Assembly: GCA_023053545.1 (NCBI GenBank)
Contig: JAKZAN010000007.1
Coordinates: 9,052,001 to 9,116,000 of the forward strand
DNA: 64,000 nucleotides
Direction of reading: 5' to 3'
Source: Lepidurus packardi
Taxonomy: Eukaryota; Arthropoda; Branchiopoda; Notostraca; Triopsidae
Shown: positions 22,245 through 38,042 of the stretch, piece after piece
Layout: each line of letters opens with the position of its first letter
Numbering within the stretch: position 1 is the stretch's first letter
Translations under genes and position numbers: made by a program
The notes under the pieces: generated by a model
What the model was told of the DNA's origin: nothing
Databases searched by the model: none
Seen by the model: the letters and a program-made list of their open reading frames with translations, nothing else

Positions 22245-23866
22245 AAAAGGCAAGAAAAGAAAACGAAAAAAAAACAAAAAACAATCAAATCTTGTGTTTC
22301 TTGTCTATGGCTTGTTTCCCCAAAGCTTAAGCTCTAACCTCTGCCCGCCTTGTATTTTTTTAGCAAAAGGAATCGAATTATTTTTCTTTTGTCTTCCCCC
22401 ATATTAGAAAGCAAAACAAGTGCTAAATTTAGCTCGCCACCTGGCGGTCAATATGTCATTGCCTTTTGTACCCAACTTTGTCAAAAGTTGCCAGCTTTCT
22501 TCGTCGCTTTGTAACAAACCGTTTTCCAGTTCTTTGATGTTGTGCTGATTTTTTTTTTTTTTTGAACCGGTACGCCGGTGTTTTGAAAATACATGAAATT
22601 TGCGTGTAAAAAAGCTTGAAAAACCCATTCCTTCCAATGTAGTTTCTATTACTACCGCCTGAAGGGGTAAGGAATTGCAGGTTTGATTTTCCCCAGATTC
22701 TTTCAATGACCTCTACGAGCTACGCCACAAGGTTTTGACTTGCAATGGATAAACAAAACCTGATATGCTAATGAGCCGAACGAGCCCCTCTCGGTAGCCG
22801 TTTCGCGTGGCCAATACCAATTGAATGGAGCGAAGGCTTGGCCACAGGACGAGACCCTCGTGCCTTTTTGACCTTGTGTCGTGTGTTGTAGTACTCGCGT
22901 GACTTCTTAGGAAAACTCGATTTGACGCGGTTAATAAGAAGAATGTTCGGATGCAAGCGATATGGAAGTCCGGTATATACTAGTTTCTGAAACCCTGAAA
23001 CCGTACAAGAGTACCCTCTCTTTTTCTTCCAATTTCTTTCCTTGAAAACCAAAAAGGAGAAAAGGATTCCGAGTAATGTAAGCAGACAGAAGCCATGTAA
23101 GAACTCGTGCTTGTGCTTATCGTCTGTGTTGTCTCCATAATCCCTGTGAAACTATGGAAGAGACCCTAGTCTACTCCTCTAGGGTCAATACTTTAGGTAC
23201 CGATACATAGGTACGTTACGTGATCTACGGCAGGTGGGCTATATAGAAATGGGATAGAAATGGGATAGAAATGGGATGTCCAGTCACAAACAAAGCAAAT
23301 TTGGGTATTATGGGTATGCCTTTGTATTTTCAGGGATTTGGGTTTCAATAGGAGCAGCGGAATTTCAATGTTGCGGTGGGGGATTAGTTCATTGTTTGGG
23401 CGGCCAAAAGGGGAGTTGGTTGCGACGGTAAAGGAAGGTAGACAGCTATAGCGTTTTTGGGGCATCCAATCGCAAGCCCAGAAGGCGCAAAGTAGATGAT
23501 CTTAGGTACTTGTTGTGTTGCATCAGATGAAAACTGAAAAGGGCCAAAGTGAAAGAACGCCTCGCACACAGCAAAGCCGAGGGCAAAGATCCCTAGCAGA
23601 TTTTCTGTTCGGAGAACACGCCCTTTGGGGAAGGGAAGCATATCCTCTTGAATACTTTGGCTCCAAGTCCAAGGGAGAAACAACATCGTCGACAAAAGCA
23701 GCCCAAAACGGTCCCATCGCTAATCGGCATCGCGCAGTCCAACACGAGACACGGAACTTGGCGTGGCTCAAATCCAACTTCATTTTTTTAGAATAATCAT
23801 AGACTTGTGTTTACTACTTCATTAAACTACTACCACTACTACTACTATTACTACAATTAAGGTGAT
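22245..23866. other. Intergenic between the FAS1-domain gene and TDO
   Basis: It holds the 3' UTR of the upstream gene and the promoter/5' UTR of TDO. Overlapping open frames on the minus strand at 23384-23695 and 23523-23783 are longer than most, and one includes a hydrophobic run. They match nothing I recognise, lack good splice partners, and are not called as genes. A purine-rich triplicate aatgggatag lies at about 23245-23275. Confidence 0.55.
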
Positions 23867-27661
<3,795 letters not shown>

Positions 27662-28916
27662 TTACGTTTAAAACATTGTGCATGCTACTGAGTTATAAAT
27701 ACAGTTAGGAAACACGTAGAGATGGAAATAGGGATTTTATTGGCGTTTTCATTAAAAAAAAAAAAAACTCATGTTGAGTATATATTTTGGTGTGTTTTCA
27801 TGCTTGGTAGTGTTGTTACACTTGGGTTTTGTCCTGCTTTATTTGATTTAACTCAAATGATTTGTCCTGCTTTAAATTAAGTGTGTAGTTTGGTGAACTT
27901 CAACACTCCATACACAGTTTATGTAAGAGAATTAGTTTCTTTCTTTGGGAATTTCCGGATTTGTTTATGTTGATTTTATTTTTATTTATTGAAATTTACA
28001 ATAAAATTAACAATAAATTTACAATTTACAATTTTACAATTGTAAATTTACAATTTTTTTTATAGCCTACGCCAGCTATAAATTATAAAAAAATACAATT
28101 AATTTAAATAAAATTTAATTTCGATAAATAAAAATGTCGATAAATAAATAAAATAAAAAAAATAATTTAAAATAAAATAAAATAAAATTTTAAAAATTTT
28201 AAAGAAAATTTTTATTTTAATTTTTTTATTTTATTTAAATTTAAATGTTAATTTCCGGAATTGTTTATATTGATTTTACTTTTATTTATCTAAATTTAAC
28301 AAAAAAATAAATTAAATGTTAAAGTTTTTTTAAAATTTAGAACATTAATTTGAACAAAAATTTTTTAATGTAAAACATTAAAATTACAGAATTTTCAATT
28401 AAAGGTCAAAAAATTAAAATTTTTATAACAATTTTTGGACCAAATTTCCCAATTTCGATAAATAAAAATAAAATCAATATAAACAATTGCGGAAATTTCA
28501 AAAGAAAGAAACTCTAATTCTCTTACATACAATTACAATTAATTTACAGTTTACCATAAAAATACAATAACACTTCTCTTACATTACAACTTTAAATGTT
28601 TCACAAGCATAAATGTAAAATTAGTAAAAAAAAAAAATATATATATATATATTTTGCAACGCGATTTTTGAATTGTGAAGGTCAAGAAAGAAGGAAATGG
28701 GTCAGAAACTACGCAGTTATTAACCCGGTCGACGCTTCCCCCAGCAAATAATTAAACCCCACCCTAAAACCAAGCGTATCAACATTTCCTTTCAAGAATT
28801 TCCTTTCAAGAACAACAATAAGGTCCAGCTACAGCGCTCCATTCCCTCTTCAAATTCCTCCGGAACTGGTAGTTCCTCCTGAATACTGTATCCAGCAGTT
28901 CTACATTTTTGGCAAA
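27662..28916. other. Intergenic after TDO, very A/T-rich
   Basis: No gene. The TDO 3' UTR lies at the left. The middle is almost pure A/T and is bounded by an inverted repeat (separate entry). An (AT)n run sits at about 28639-28652. Confidence 0.7.
27922..28537. mobile_element. A/T-rich foldback (inverted-repeat) element
   Basis: The left arm, about 27922-28005 (atgtaagagaattag, ttctttcttt, ggaatttccgg, tgattttatttttatttatt), matches the reverse complement of the right arm, about 28440-28537, over roughly 85 bp with a few mismatches. A third, diverged copy of the arm lies inside at about 28248-28300 in the same orientation as the left arm. No coding capacity or clear target duplication was seen. 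Confidence 0.6.
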
Positions 28917-29869
28917 ATGTCAATTAGAGTTGCATTCTTGCGTATAGAGATCTTGACATGGTTAATTTCTTTCACGCTACTTTGGGAAATTTCTGGCAGT
29001 CAATTTGTGGTCCAAAAGTATGATTGTGTTCCAACGGACAACTCGTACCAGATCAGCTTGTTATACGATTTAGGTCGACCAGTACTATCTTCCTTACATT
29101 GTGCGTATTTCTGCGTGTATTACAAAGAAAGTCATTGCGCAGCTCACCATTGGATCACCGCAAACTCATTTTGCAGGTTCTATAAGTTCGATTCCGAATC
29201 TACTACCCATCTAAATCTGAGTACCAGGAATTTCTGCCGTAATCCTTCACTGGCAGCCATGGTACTTTTTATTTAGATAATATTTAAATTTAACTAAAAC
29301 ATATTAGGAATTTGAAATTTTAAATGAAATGTAAGAATCATAGTGCTAATTACTGTATAGGTTTTAACGCCTACGAGCAGTACAGTTGTGTTAAATGTTA
29401 CCACTACAACTGCAGCTGTTGAGACAACAAATCTTGTGACTGTACCAGCAAATGGGACTACGAGCCTTGTGACCGAAGCTAATCCAGCTACGAACACTAT
29501 TGTTGACGCATTTGGATCGACGACCGCGGCTCCATGTACACCCCAAACACCATTATTACTTAGAAGTAGCTATTAGAAAAAAAAATAATAATTAGCCAAT
29601 GTTTGCTAACGCTTATTTCGAAAGGTACGTGTATTAATCTAACCTGCAAGTGCGACCAAACTTTAGGAGGCCTTTATACTGAAGTGCCTTCTCCGTCAGA
29701 TACCGAATGCTGGCTCCTATGTGCTGTATGGGCAGAATTTGGCAACAATTGCACCAGTTTCGCCTACGATCCACTTCCACTCCCTGCTATTAATTGCAAG
29801 CTAACAGCTTCTGGCAATAACACAAGCTATAAAGCGAACAACGTGGTTTGCTATTGCAAAGACCTATAG
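28917..29869 (+). CDS. Secreted protein with two PAN/Apple-like modules and a Thr-rich linker
   Basis: Exons: 28917..29261, 29361..29565, 29625..29869; 264 aa, phases 0 and 1, all GT-AG. A hydrophobic N-terminus (about 5-28) looks like a signal peptide. The first module (about 35-110) has the spacing of a PAN/Apple domain: LHCAYFCVYYKESHCAAHHW then SFCRFYKF. Exon 2 encodes a Thr/Val/Ala-rich linker with potential O- and N-glycosylation sites. Exon 3 holds a second module (ECWLLCAVW, NNCTSFAYDP, INCKLT). PAN domains usually bind protein or carbohydrate; no specific function can be assigned. The gene lies next to two further secreted genes with a similar module, which suggests a local family. 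Confidence 0.75.
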
Positions 29870-31356
29870 GTGTTACTGAACCCGTTTGAAAACTACTTTC
29901 TGTAGTAAATTTAGATAACATTTCTACCACTTTTCAAACTCCTCTAATGCCTTTAGAATTCATTTAAAATATACATTTGTGAGCTTCATTCTATGAATTG
30001 TAATAAGTGTTGAGTGAATTATGGATTGTAATCAGTGTTCAGTGAATTATGGATTGTAATCAGTGTTCAGTGAATTATGGATTGTAATCAGTTGCAATCA
30101 CTTAGGGGAACACTAATAAAAGCTGAAAGCTGTTAATAACATGGAACACTGATGAAACGTGCACTGGCGCAGAAAGTACTCACGAAGCCAGGTTAGGGAG
30201 AAACTATTGACGAAGAAGTCAAATTTCTTGTACTATACTAAAGCTGAATGAAAACGTGGTCGAGTTATATTAAAACGCAAAAAAAACTTATTTCGACAAG
30301 ACGTCTTATAGTTTTTGTCTTAAGTCAGTTAATATAGTTGGGGAATTGTAAGCAAATGTTGCAAGTAAAACAGAAAGGGGCTATTGTACGAGTTTTTGCC
30401 TTTACTGCACTCTGCCATGAAAGGAATTTGAATTAGTTCTATTCAAGTTTTAGTGCTGCTGTATACGCTCGTAGTGTAAAGGGTGAAGCAAAATTATTAA
30501 GAAATTGGCATACATCCACGTATATTGAAATGGTAATTCATTGCAATGTGCAGCACAGCCAGAGGTGAGCATTGTCCAGTCATCTGAGACAAAAAAATTG
30601 CGAAGAATTCATAATAGCTTGAAAGGAATTTGAATTAATTCTATTCAAGCTTTAGTGCTGGTATAAAGAGTGAAGCAAAATTATTAAGAAATCGGCATAC
30701 ATCCAGGTATGCAAGTTAGAGCAAGCTATTTATATATAAACAACAACAGCCGTCAGAAAGCAACGCCTCCATGTCCATCTCGACATTCTAAAATCATAGA
30801 CAAATCATAGACATTCTAAATACATAGTTTCATGGGGAAAAAGTAGCCTTTAAATGAATACAAAAACTCGCATGTTAGATACTGTGTAGATGCTGTCAAA
30901 ATGTTCCTATATTAGTCATGTTTTAAGACCATGAACGAACAGTTCCTTTGATAAAGAGGCTAATGAGACTCCGCTTCATTTTCCTCCGCGTCCAAAGGGT
31001 AGAGTTCCTTTCCATTCTGTAGGATCAAGGAACAAAATGAACTTTGCTAACGAGTATCTAATTGATTTAAAATTTCTTGACCCCAACGATACATACACAA
31101 ACATGAACTTACTGCAAAAGCAGGCTAACTATGCAAATGCTTTCATGTATCAAAAACGCCAAAGGTCAAGTTTGTGCACAAAGCAGTGTTCATTACAGTT
31201 TGCGAAAGAAGCTTGCGCGTGCAGTATAACCCGTATAGTCGAATAGAAAACAGAAACATTCGCGAACTTCACAACAGGTTTTACTGTCGAATCGAAAGGA
31301 GATAAGAGTCAAGATCCAGAAGTTTTAACTAGTGTACAACATAGCCGACCGGAAAC
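29870..31356. other. Intergenic with short tandem repeats
   Basis: A 28-bp unit (gaattatggattgtaatcag...) repeats about 3.5 times at 29994-30097. A diverged duplication (aaaggaatttgaatta ... gcatacatcca) occurs at 30416-30527 and 30620-30712. From about 30855 the left arm of the large inverted duplication begins. A 69-codon open frame at 31037-31246 has a counterpart in the other arm (36219-36446), but the two differ in frame near their middle, so it is not called. Confidence 0.6.
30115..30120 (+). terminator. Possible polyadenylation signal of the PAN-like gene
   Basis: An AATAAA hexamer about 245 bp after the stop codon at 29869. Confidence 0.35.
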
Positions 31357-33013
31357 ATGAAGTTGACATGCTTGATTCTATATCTTGTATGGCACTGGAC
31401 AGTACGTTTTAAATTATGTGACGCTGATGCATCATGGAACAATTTTGCTTCAAGTCCAGGCTACACAAACAGCCGACTGATGGTTCCAGGAAATCTTCTT
31501 ACTCCGCGATATATTCCAAAGGGTAAACTTTTCTCCATTGGTATCGAAAACGACCAGAAAATTACCCATAAAGTTGCTAGGATCGTCACTGATCTGGGCA
31601 AGGATGGACTGCAGTCGATCTTGCGCCACCAACGATGCTTGTCTGGCTTTCAACTTCTACGAAAACGAGATGCACTACATCTGCGAGCTGCTATCGGTCA
31701 ATTTGTGCCGAAACCAGAATCCCTCAATGTTAACTAATCAGCCGAGAGGCTCAGTGTGGGACAAGTTAACTACTGGCATGAACACGTCGTGCTACGAGAT
31801 GCTACCTAAAGCTACGCTTGATTGCAAAGTTGTTCGACCAGGATGTCAGGGAATTGTACCCAACTGCGTGAATTGCACCAAAACCTGCAAGGAATGGTCT
31901 GACCGTCTTCCTATTCCACGTAATTCAATAAATCAGAAAAAATAGCCAATAATGTGCCCCGATGTAGCCGTTGGTTACACTTTGTGGCCGGATGGAGATG
32001 CACCGACTTCGGTACCTATTACTGGCCAATGCTGCTTCCGTAATATGACAATTTTGATGTCAAGAGATATTGATCCAATATCTGGGGATGACTCCATGAA
32101 CTACACAATGTCTTTCCAAGACATGCACCGCATTTTCAAGCTGAAAGCTCATTCCACTTTGACGTTTTATTTTGCAGGCACAATGTCTGGTTTGAAACGT
32201 ACAAACATAAGCAAGTACACCAATGCATTCATCGACGCGGACGGGACATTGACAAACTTGACCTATAAAGCTTCAGATAGTACGGCACCGGATATTTTCA
32301 ACTTGAAAGGTCTGGCAATGAAACCAACACCTTTTGTCAACGTCACAGATGATCGCTACAGTTGTGGCTCGTTTTGGCTGTTGAACGTCACCAATCAAAC
32401 TTTCTGCCCTGGCGGGTCCCTTAGCATGTTTGGTACCGTAAGGACGAATGCTACCGATGTAATAGACACAGGAATTCACCTCCCGGGTGAAAAACCGAAG
32501 GATATAATAACTATAGTCATGTTAAGACTTGAAATTTAGTGTAGAAGGCCTACATTCTTTTGACCTTCAATTAAAAATGTCTAGAATTGAGAGTTTAATT
32601 CTTCTATATTACAGTATGAATTTACACCTTACTTGAGCTCTCTTTATATTTACACATTTTGAATAAGTTTCCCATGTGATAACTATTTCTATTTCCTTGC
32701 AGTATTTCCCTTGATACTATTTGTTGAAAACTGATTTCTTGAACAGTTATGCTTTATCCATTTACCTGTTACTCGTTACAATTATGCAGCGTGTGTTTTC
32801 ACTTACAATGTTTTGACACTAAGTTATTGACAGAATATCATACGCGAGTCACACTGCACGCTATACACTATTCGTTATAGGCCAATACAATACAGCTTTG
32901 AATGTAAACAAATTTTGCAAATATAGATCGCGCTGAAGTAGGTACAGACCACACCCTAATGCGTTGCGAAAATTCTTCCTAGTGGAATATGAGATACTGG
33001 AAAGGCATCTTAT
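30855..33013. repeat. Left arm of a 2.15-kb inverted duplication
   Basis: It matches the reverse complement of 34480-36628. The outer edge lies near 30855 (acaaaaactcgcatgttaga) and the inner edge near 33013 (attcttcctagtggaatatg). It contains a full gene and its 5' and 3' flanks. Confidence 0.9.
31357..32539 (+). CDS. Secreted cysteine-rich protein with PAN-like module, copy A of an inverted pair
   Basis: Exons: 31357..31522, 31581..31919, 31968..32539; 358 aa. Introns are only 58 and 48 bp but have GT-AG ends, and the phases (1,1) restore one open frame. The same structure is conserved in copy B. The N-terminus (MKLTCLILYLVWHWTVRF) looks like a signal peptide. A PAN/Apple-like module follows at about 50-105 (MDCSRSCATNDACLAFNFYE, ICELLSVNLC). 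Next comes a short cysteine-rich stretch (GCQGIVPNCVNCTKTC). The C-terminal half of about 190 residues is of unknown family, with conserved blocks YTLWPDGDAPTS, GQCC, NYTMSFQDMHR, NAFIDADGTL, DDRYSCGSFWLL and CPGGSLS, and many N-glycosylation sequons. Function unknown; a secreted recognition or adhesive role is only a guess. Confidence 0.75.
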
Positions 33014-34943
33014 CCTTCCTTTCTATATTATATTTTCACTATTCCTCCTATTTTGTGCATAATGTATAAAAATAAATCATAATAATGCAGCAAAGGGTCA
33101 ACTCTATGCTATTATACCATTAAAATAGTAATAAAGATAATAAACACTAATAATATTGATAGTAGTTTAGTTTAACGCCTTTACTGCAGTGTCTTTGGCA
33201 AAAAAAAAGCTTTTATTTGCCTTAATTTTGTAGAATTTATATATCTTTGATATCTGTATAAGCTAATACGGTAAATTAATACGTTGTATTTAATTTTTAA
33301 ACTAATTTTAAGAAAAAAAGTTAAGAAAGAATCGTAAATTAGAGGAAACCCGCCGCTGATGCGCCATGCGCCATGCAAACATGGGCGAAGAACGTTTCGG
33401 GCCTGCCAACCCGCGAGGGCCGAAGCCGGTAGAGCGTACGGGTTTGGCGCCGCCCGTGGTTGCAAATGGAATCCCGGGTTCCATTCGGGCTTTCCGGGTT
33501 CGTTTCGAACGTTTTTACAAGCGTTTTAAAGCCACAATTTTATTAGCGAAGGACAGTAAATTTATAGGGAATTTTTTTTCTAAAGCTGTTTGCGATAACA
33601 AGGTTAATATTAAGCCTAAATTTCTTACTTTAAAGCACTAACCTGTTGACGTCAAAGACGGCAAGTACGGCTTTATGTCCGTTTTTCACAGGCAGCCAGA
33701 GGAACCAAAAAATGTCTTAAGCGTATCTAGTGAAGGTTCATTGCAATCATTAAACATCACTTCACTTGCACAAATTAAAATATTAACGTTTCGTTGGTAA
33801 TTTTGCACAGTCAAATATAAGTACATATCAAGTCACGTACACCACACAGCCGTCTACTGCTTTCGAACGTTTTCAAAACAAGTATGAACAGGACCGGCAT
33901 GCTCCCGTTGTGGAAGGACAGCTGTGCTAAACGGGGCTTTTCGCCATCTATACGTAACTTTTGTCGCTATTCGCAGGTTAAGGATATTACAGTGAAAACC
34001 GTTTAACATGAAACTGAAGGGACCGGAACATTTTTTGGTGTTAAAAAGGATTTCGTGCTAACAGATAAAGATGGAGCTATGTAGTGTTTGTCCGGACCGG
34101 AATTCCATTTTGTGTTAATACAGGTTTTCCATGTTAAGCGGTTTTCACGGTACGTATCTAAACAAAGTGTCGGTCTAGTGACAAGTCCTATTAAGTGATA
34201 ATACCTTAATAGTAAGTAATCCTTTTGACTGTTACTAGAAAGACTGAGAATTCATTTTTGCTTCACGGTTTCTTCTGTCAGCATTGTAGTCGGAGACACA
34301 CCCACTTCCGTAGCCATTTTGGCAGCTGTTTAAATGCCAAACCATTTTAACGAGCCAAGAAATTAATTCGAGTACTTGGAAGGAAACCCAAAAATTACGG
34401 GATGTCTTTTCATGACATGCTCCGTATCTACATTATTCCTGATACACTGATCAGTAGTTAAAATTCATGTTGTCACCTTCATGTTGCCTTTCCAGTATCA
34501 CATATTCCACTAGGAAGAATTTTCACAACGCATTATGGTGTGGTCTGTACCTACTTCAGCGCCATCTGTATTTGCAAAATGTGTTTACGTTCAAAGCTGT
34601 ATTGTATTGACTTATAACGAATAGTGTATAGCGTGCAGTGTGACTCGCGTATGATATTGTCAATAACTTAGTGTCAAAACATTTGAAGTGAAAACAGACG
34701 CTGCATAATTGTAACGAGTAACAGGTAAATGAATAAAGCATAACTGTTCAAGAAATCAATTTTCAACAAATAGTATAAAGGGGAATACTTCAAGGAAATA
34801 GAAATAGTTATCAACTTATTTAAAGTGTGTAAATGTAACCAGAGCTCAATTAAGGTGTAAAATTCATACTGTAATATAGAAGAATTAAACTCTCCATTCT
34901 AGACATTTTTAATTGAAGGTCAAAAGAATCTAGGCCTTCAACA
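32540..34943. other. Spacer of the inverted duplication, no gene recognised
   Basis: The outer parts are 3' flanks of the two copies and still match each other. The unique centre (about 33014-34479) holds a G/C-rich patch at 33355-33510 with short frames on both strands that match nothing I know, and one MITE at 33990. Confidence 0.6.
33990..34150. mobile_element. 161-bp TA-flanked MITE
   Basis: Terminal inverted repeats of about 21 bp (CAGTGAAAACCGTTTAACAT at the left; the right end is its reverse complement with two mismatches) are flanked by TA at 33988-33989 and 34151-34152. The length and ends are of pogo/Tigger type. The ends differ from the MITE at 5274, so this is a separate family. 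No coding capacity. Confidence 0.8.
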
Positions 34944-36628
34944 CTAATCATTTACAAGGCTTACCGTTACTTTATTTATTTTATCATTCGGTAGTTCACC
35001 CGGGAGGTGAATTCCTGTGTTTAGTACATGGGTAGCATTCATCCTTACGGTACCAAGTATGCTAAGGGACCCGCCAGGACAGAAAGTTTGATTGGTGACG
35101 TCAAGCAGCCAAAACGAGCCACAACTGTAGCGATCATCTGTGACGTTGACAAAAGGTGTTGGTTTCATTGGCTGACCGTTCAAGTTGAAAATATCCGATG
35201 CCGAACTATCTGAAGCTTTATACGTCAAGTTTATCAATGTCCCGTCCGCATCGATGAATGCATTGGTGTATCTGCTCGTGTTTGTACGTGGAAAGCCAGA
35301 GATTATGCCTTGGAAAGTAAACGTCAAGTAGGAATAAGCTTTCAGCTTGAACATGCGGTGCATGTCTTGGAAAGACATTGTGTAGTTCATGTAGTAATCC
35401 CCAGTTGTTAGATTAATTTTTTTTGACATCAAAACTGTCATAGCAAACTCGCAGCATTGGCCAGTAATAGGTACCGAAGTCGGTGCATCTCCATCCGGCC
35501 ACAAAGTGTAACCATCGGCTACATCGGGATACATTATTTACTATTTTGTTTCTAATTTATAACTTACGTGAATACGCAAGACGGTCATACCATTCCGTGC
35601 AGGTTTTGGTGCAATTCACGCAGTTGGGTACAATTCCCTGACATCCTGGTCGAACAACTTCGCAATCAAGCGTAGCTTTAGGTAGCATCTCGTAGCACGA
35701 CGTGTTCATGCCAGTAGTTAACTTGTCCCACACTGAGCCTCTCGGTTGATTAGTTAACATTGAGGGATTCTGGTTTCGGCACAAATTGACCGATAGCGGC
35801 TCGCAAATGTAGTGCATCTCGTTTTCGTAGAAGTTGAAAGCCAGACAAGCATCGTTGGTGGCGCAAGATCGACTGCAGTCCATCCTGGCCCAGATTAGTG
35901 ACGACCCTAACAACCTTATGAGTAATTTTCTGGTCCTTTTCGATACCAATGGAGAAAAGTTTACCCTTTGGAATATATCGCGGAGTAAAAAGATTTCCTG
36001 GAACCATCAGTCGGCTGTTTGTGTAGCCTGGACTTGAAGCAAAATTGTTCCATGATGCATCAGCGTCACATAATTTAAAACGTACTGTCCAGTGCCATAT
36101 GATTTGTAGAATCAAGCATGTCAACTTCATGTTTCTTTCAGCTAAGTTGTACACTAGTTAAAAGTTCTGGATCTTGACTCTATATCCTTTGATTCCACAG
36201 TAAGACCTGTTGTGAGGTTCACGAATTTTCTGTTTTCGATTCGACTCTACGGGTTATACTGCACGCGCAAGCTTCCTTCGCAAACAGCAATGAACGCTCT
36301 TTGTGCACAAACATGACCCTTTGGTGTTTTCGATATATGAAAGCATTTGGATAGTTAGCCTGCTTTTTGAGTAAGGTCATGTTTGTGTATGTATCGTTGG
36401 GGTCAAGTAATTTTAAATCAATTAGATACTCGTTAGCAAAGTTCATTTTGTTCCTTAATCTCCAAAATGGAAAGGAACTCTACCCTTTGGACGCGGAGGA
36501 AAATGAAATGGAGTCTCATTAACCTCTTTATCAAAGGAACTGTTCGTGCATGGTCTTAAAACATGACTAATATAGGAACATTTTGACAGTATCTACACAG
36601 TATCTAACATACGAGTTTTTGTATTGCG
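34480..36628. repeat. Right arm of the 2.15-kb inverted duplication
   Basis: Reverse-complement partner of 30855-33013, carrying gene copy B on the minus strand. Similarity extends well beyond the coding region on both sides, so the duplication was of DNA and not of a processed transcript. The introns are also kept. Confidence 0.9.
34944..36130 (-). CDS. Secreted cysteine-rich protein with PAN-like module, copy B of an inverted pair
   Basis: Exons, read on the minus strand: 36130..35965, 35906..35568, 35518..34944; 359 aa. Exons 1 and 2 have exactly the lengths of copy A (166 and 339 nt) and exon 3 is 3 nt longer. Domain order is the same: signal peptide (MKLTCLILQIIWHWTVRF), PAN-like module, cysteine-rich linker, and C-terminal domain of unknown family. 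All cysteines of the conserved blocks are kept. Differences concentrate after GQCC, around NYTMSFQD and at the extreme C-terminus (ITIVMLRLEI in A versus NKVTVSLVND in B). Both copies look intact. They point toward each other, tail to tail. Confidence 0.75.
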
Positions 36629-37273
36629 GTTACGGTTTGCGTCTCGCGCCTTTGTCTTGTTTACTGGACTCTGTTTTACTAAGATGGCGGTGGTTTTTAT
36701 TTCCAAAATATGGTTGGTGCAAGTCTGTAAAAGTAGTGAGTTCTTTAACCCAACGTTACTAACATTCACATGTGAAATAATGTTAAACAATAACTTTCAG
36801 AATGTATGTAAGTAACTCCAACGCAGGTATGGAAATATCTAGAATTAGAAATCTATTTTCATTGTTGGTCTGATTAAACTTGTCAATTATTATAGAAATC
36901 GCAGCCATGTATCGAAACGAAAACGATAAGGTACCCGGTTCGAAATTAAAGCCGATTCAGCTTCATTGCCGCCTGTTTACTATGCTGACAAGCATTCAGA
37001 TTCACACACGAACATGATAAAACGAGAGCTCGTTTGAAGGTAAATAAAAGTAAAACAAAACAAATATTTGTCTTAATTCTGGGCCAACATGAGTATATCT
37101 TTTACAATTAAGTTTTCCGTTGTCAGTAGCTCGAGCTACTAATTAACTTCCGAATTTCTTTCAAACGCGATCTTCTCAAGGAGAGAAGATCTTCTACTAA
37201 TTGCTTTACAAAGAAAAAAGGGCTTCATTCATCAAACATTGTCTTCAGAAACTTTAGGAATGTTCGATTCAAG

Positions 37274-38042
37274 CACAGTACATGTACGTATATTATCTAA
37301 CTAGAAATATAATTCTTCCTGTCAAGATTAAAGTCATTGCATAGTTGGCAAACCACTTTTAAGTGTCGCAGTCGCAATATTCATCTGTTTTTTTTAATTT
37401 TTGTGTTATTATGGAGAGAGAGAAGGTCTTGCAATAGTTTGTAGTCCTAGTTAACCTACATTACATGCACAGTACATGTACGTGTATTATCTGACCAGAA
37501 ATATAGTTCTTCCTGTCAAGATTAAAGTCATTGCATAGTTGGCAAACCCCTTTTAAGTTTCGCAGTCGCAATATCCATCTGTTTTCTTTAATTTGTGTGT
37601 TATTATGGAGAGAGCGAAGGTTTTGCAATAGTTTTTAGTCCTAGTTAACCTACATTACATGCACAGTACGTGTACGTGTATTATCTGACCAGAAATATAG
37701 TTCTTCCTGTCAAGATTAAAGTCATTGCATAGTTGGCCAACCACTTTTAAGTTTCGTAGTTGCAATATCCATCTGTTTTCTTTAATTTGTGTGTTATTAT
37801 GGAGAGAGCGAAGGTTTTGCCATAGTTTTTAGTCCTAGTTAACCTACATTACATGCACAGTACGTGTACGTGTATTATCTGACCAGAAATATAATTCTTC
37901 CTGTCAAGATTAAAGTCATTGCATAGTTGGCCAACCACTTTTAAGTTTCGTAGTCGCAATATTCATCTGTTTTTTGTTTTAATTTATGTATTATTATGGA
38001 GAGAGCGAAGGTCGTGCAATAAGTTTTAGTCCTTAACCTACT
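37274..38042. repeat. 194-bp satellite-like tandem repeat, about four copies
   Basis: Copies begin with cacagtacatgtacgt-like sequence at 37274, 37468, 37662 and 37856, a constant period of 194 bp. Each contains ttcctgtcaagattaaagtc and gttattatggagagag. Confidence 0.95.

Noticed and set aside
23384..23783. Overlapping minus-strand frames with a hydrophobic stretch
   Set aside because: No homology, two frames compete, and no acceptable splice partners were found.
31037..31246. 69-codon frame upstream of the PAN-like copy A, with a counterpart at 36219-36446
   Set aside because: Conserved only because the whole arm is duplicated. The copies disagree in frame in the middle, and there is no known similarity.
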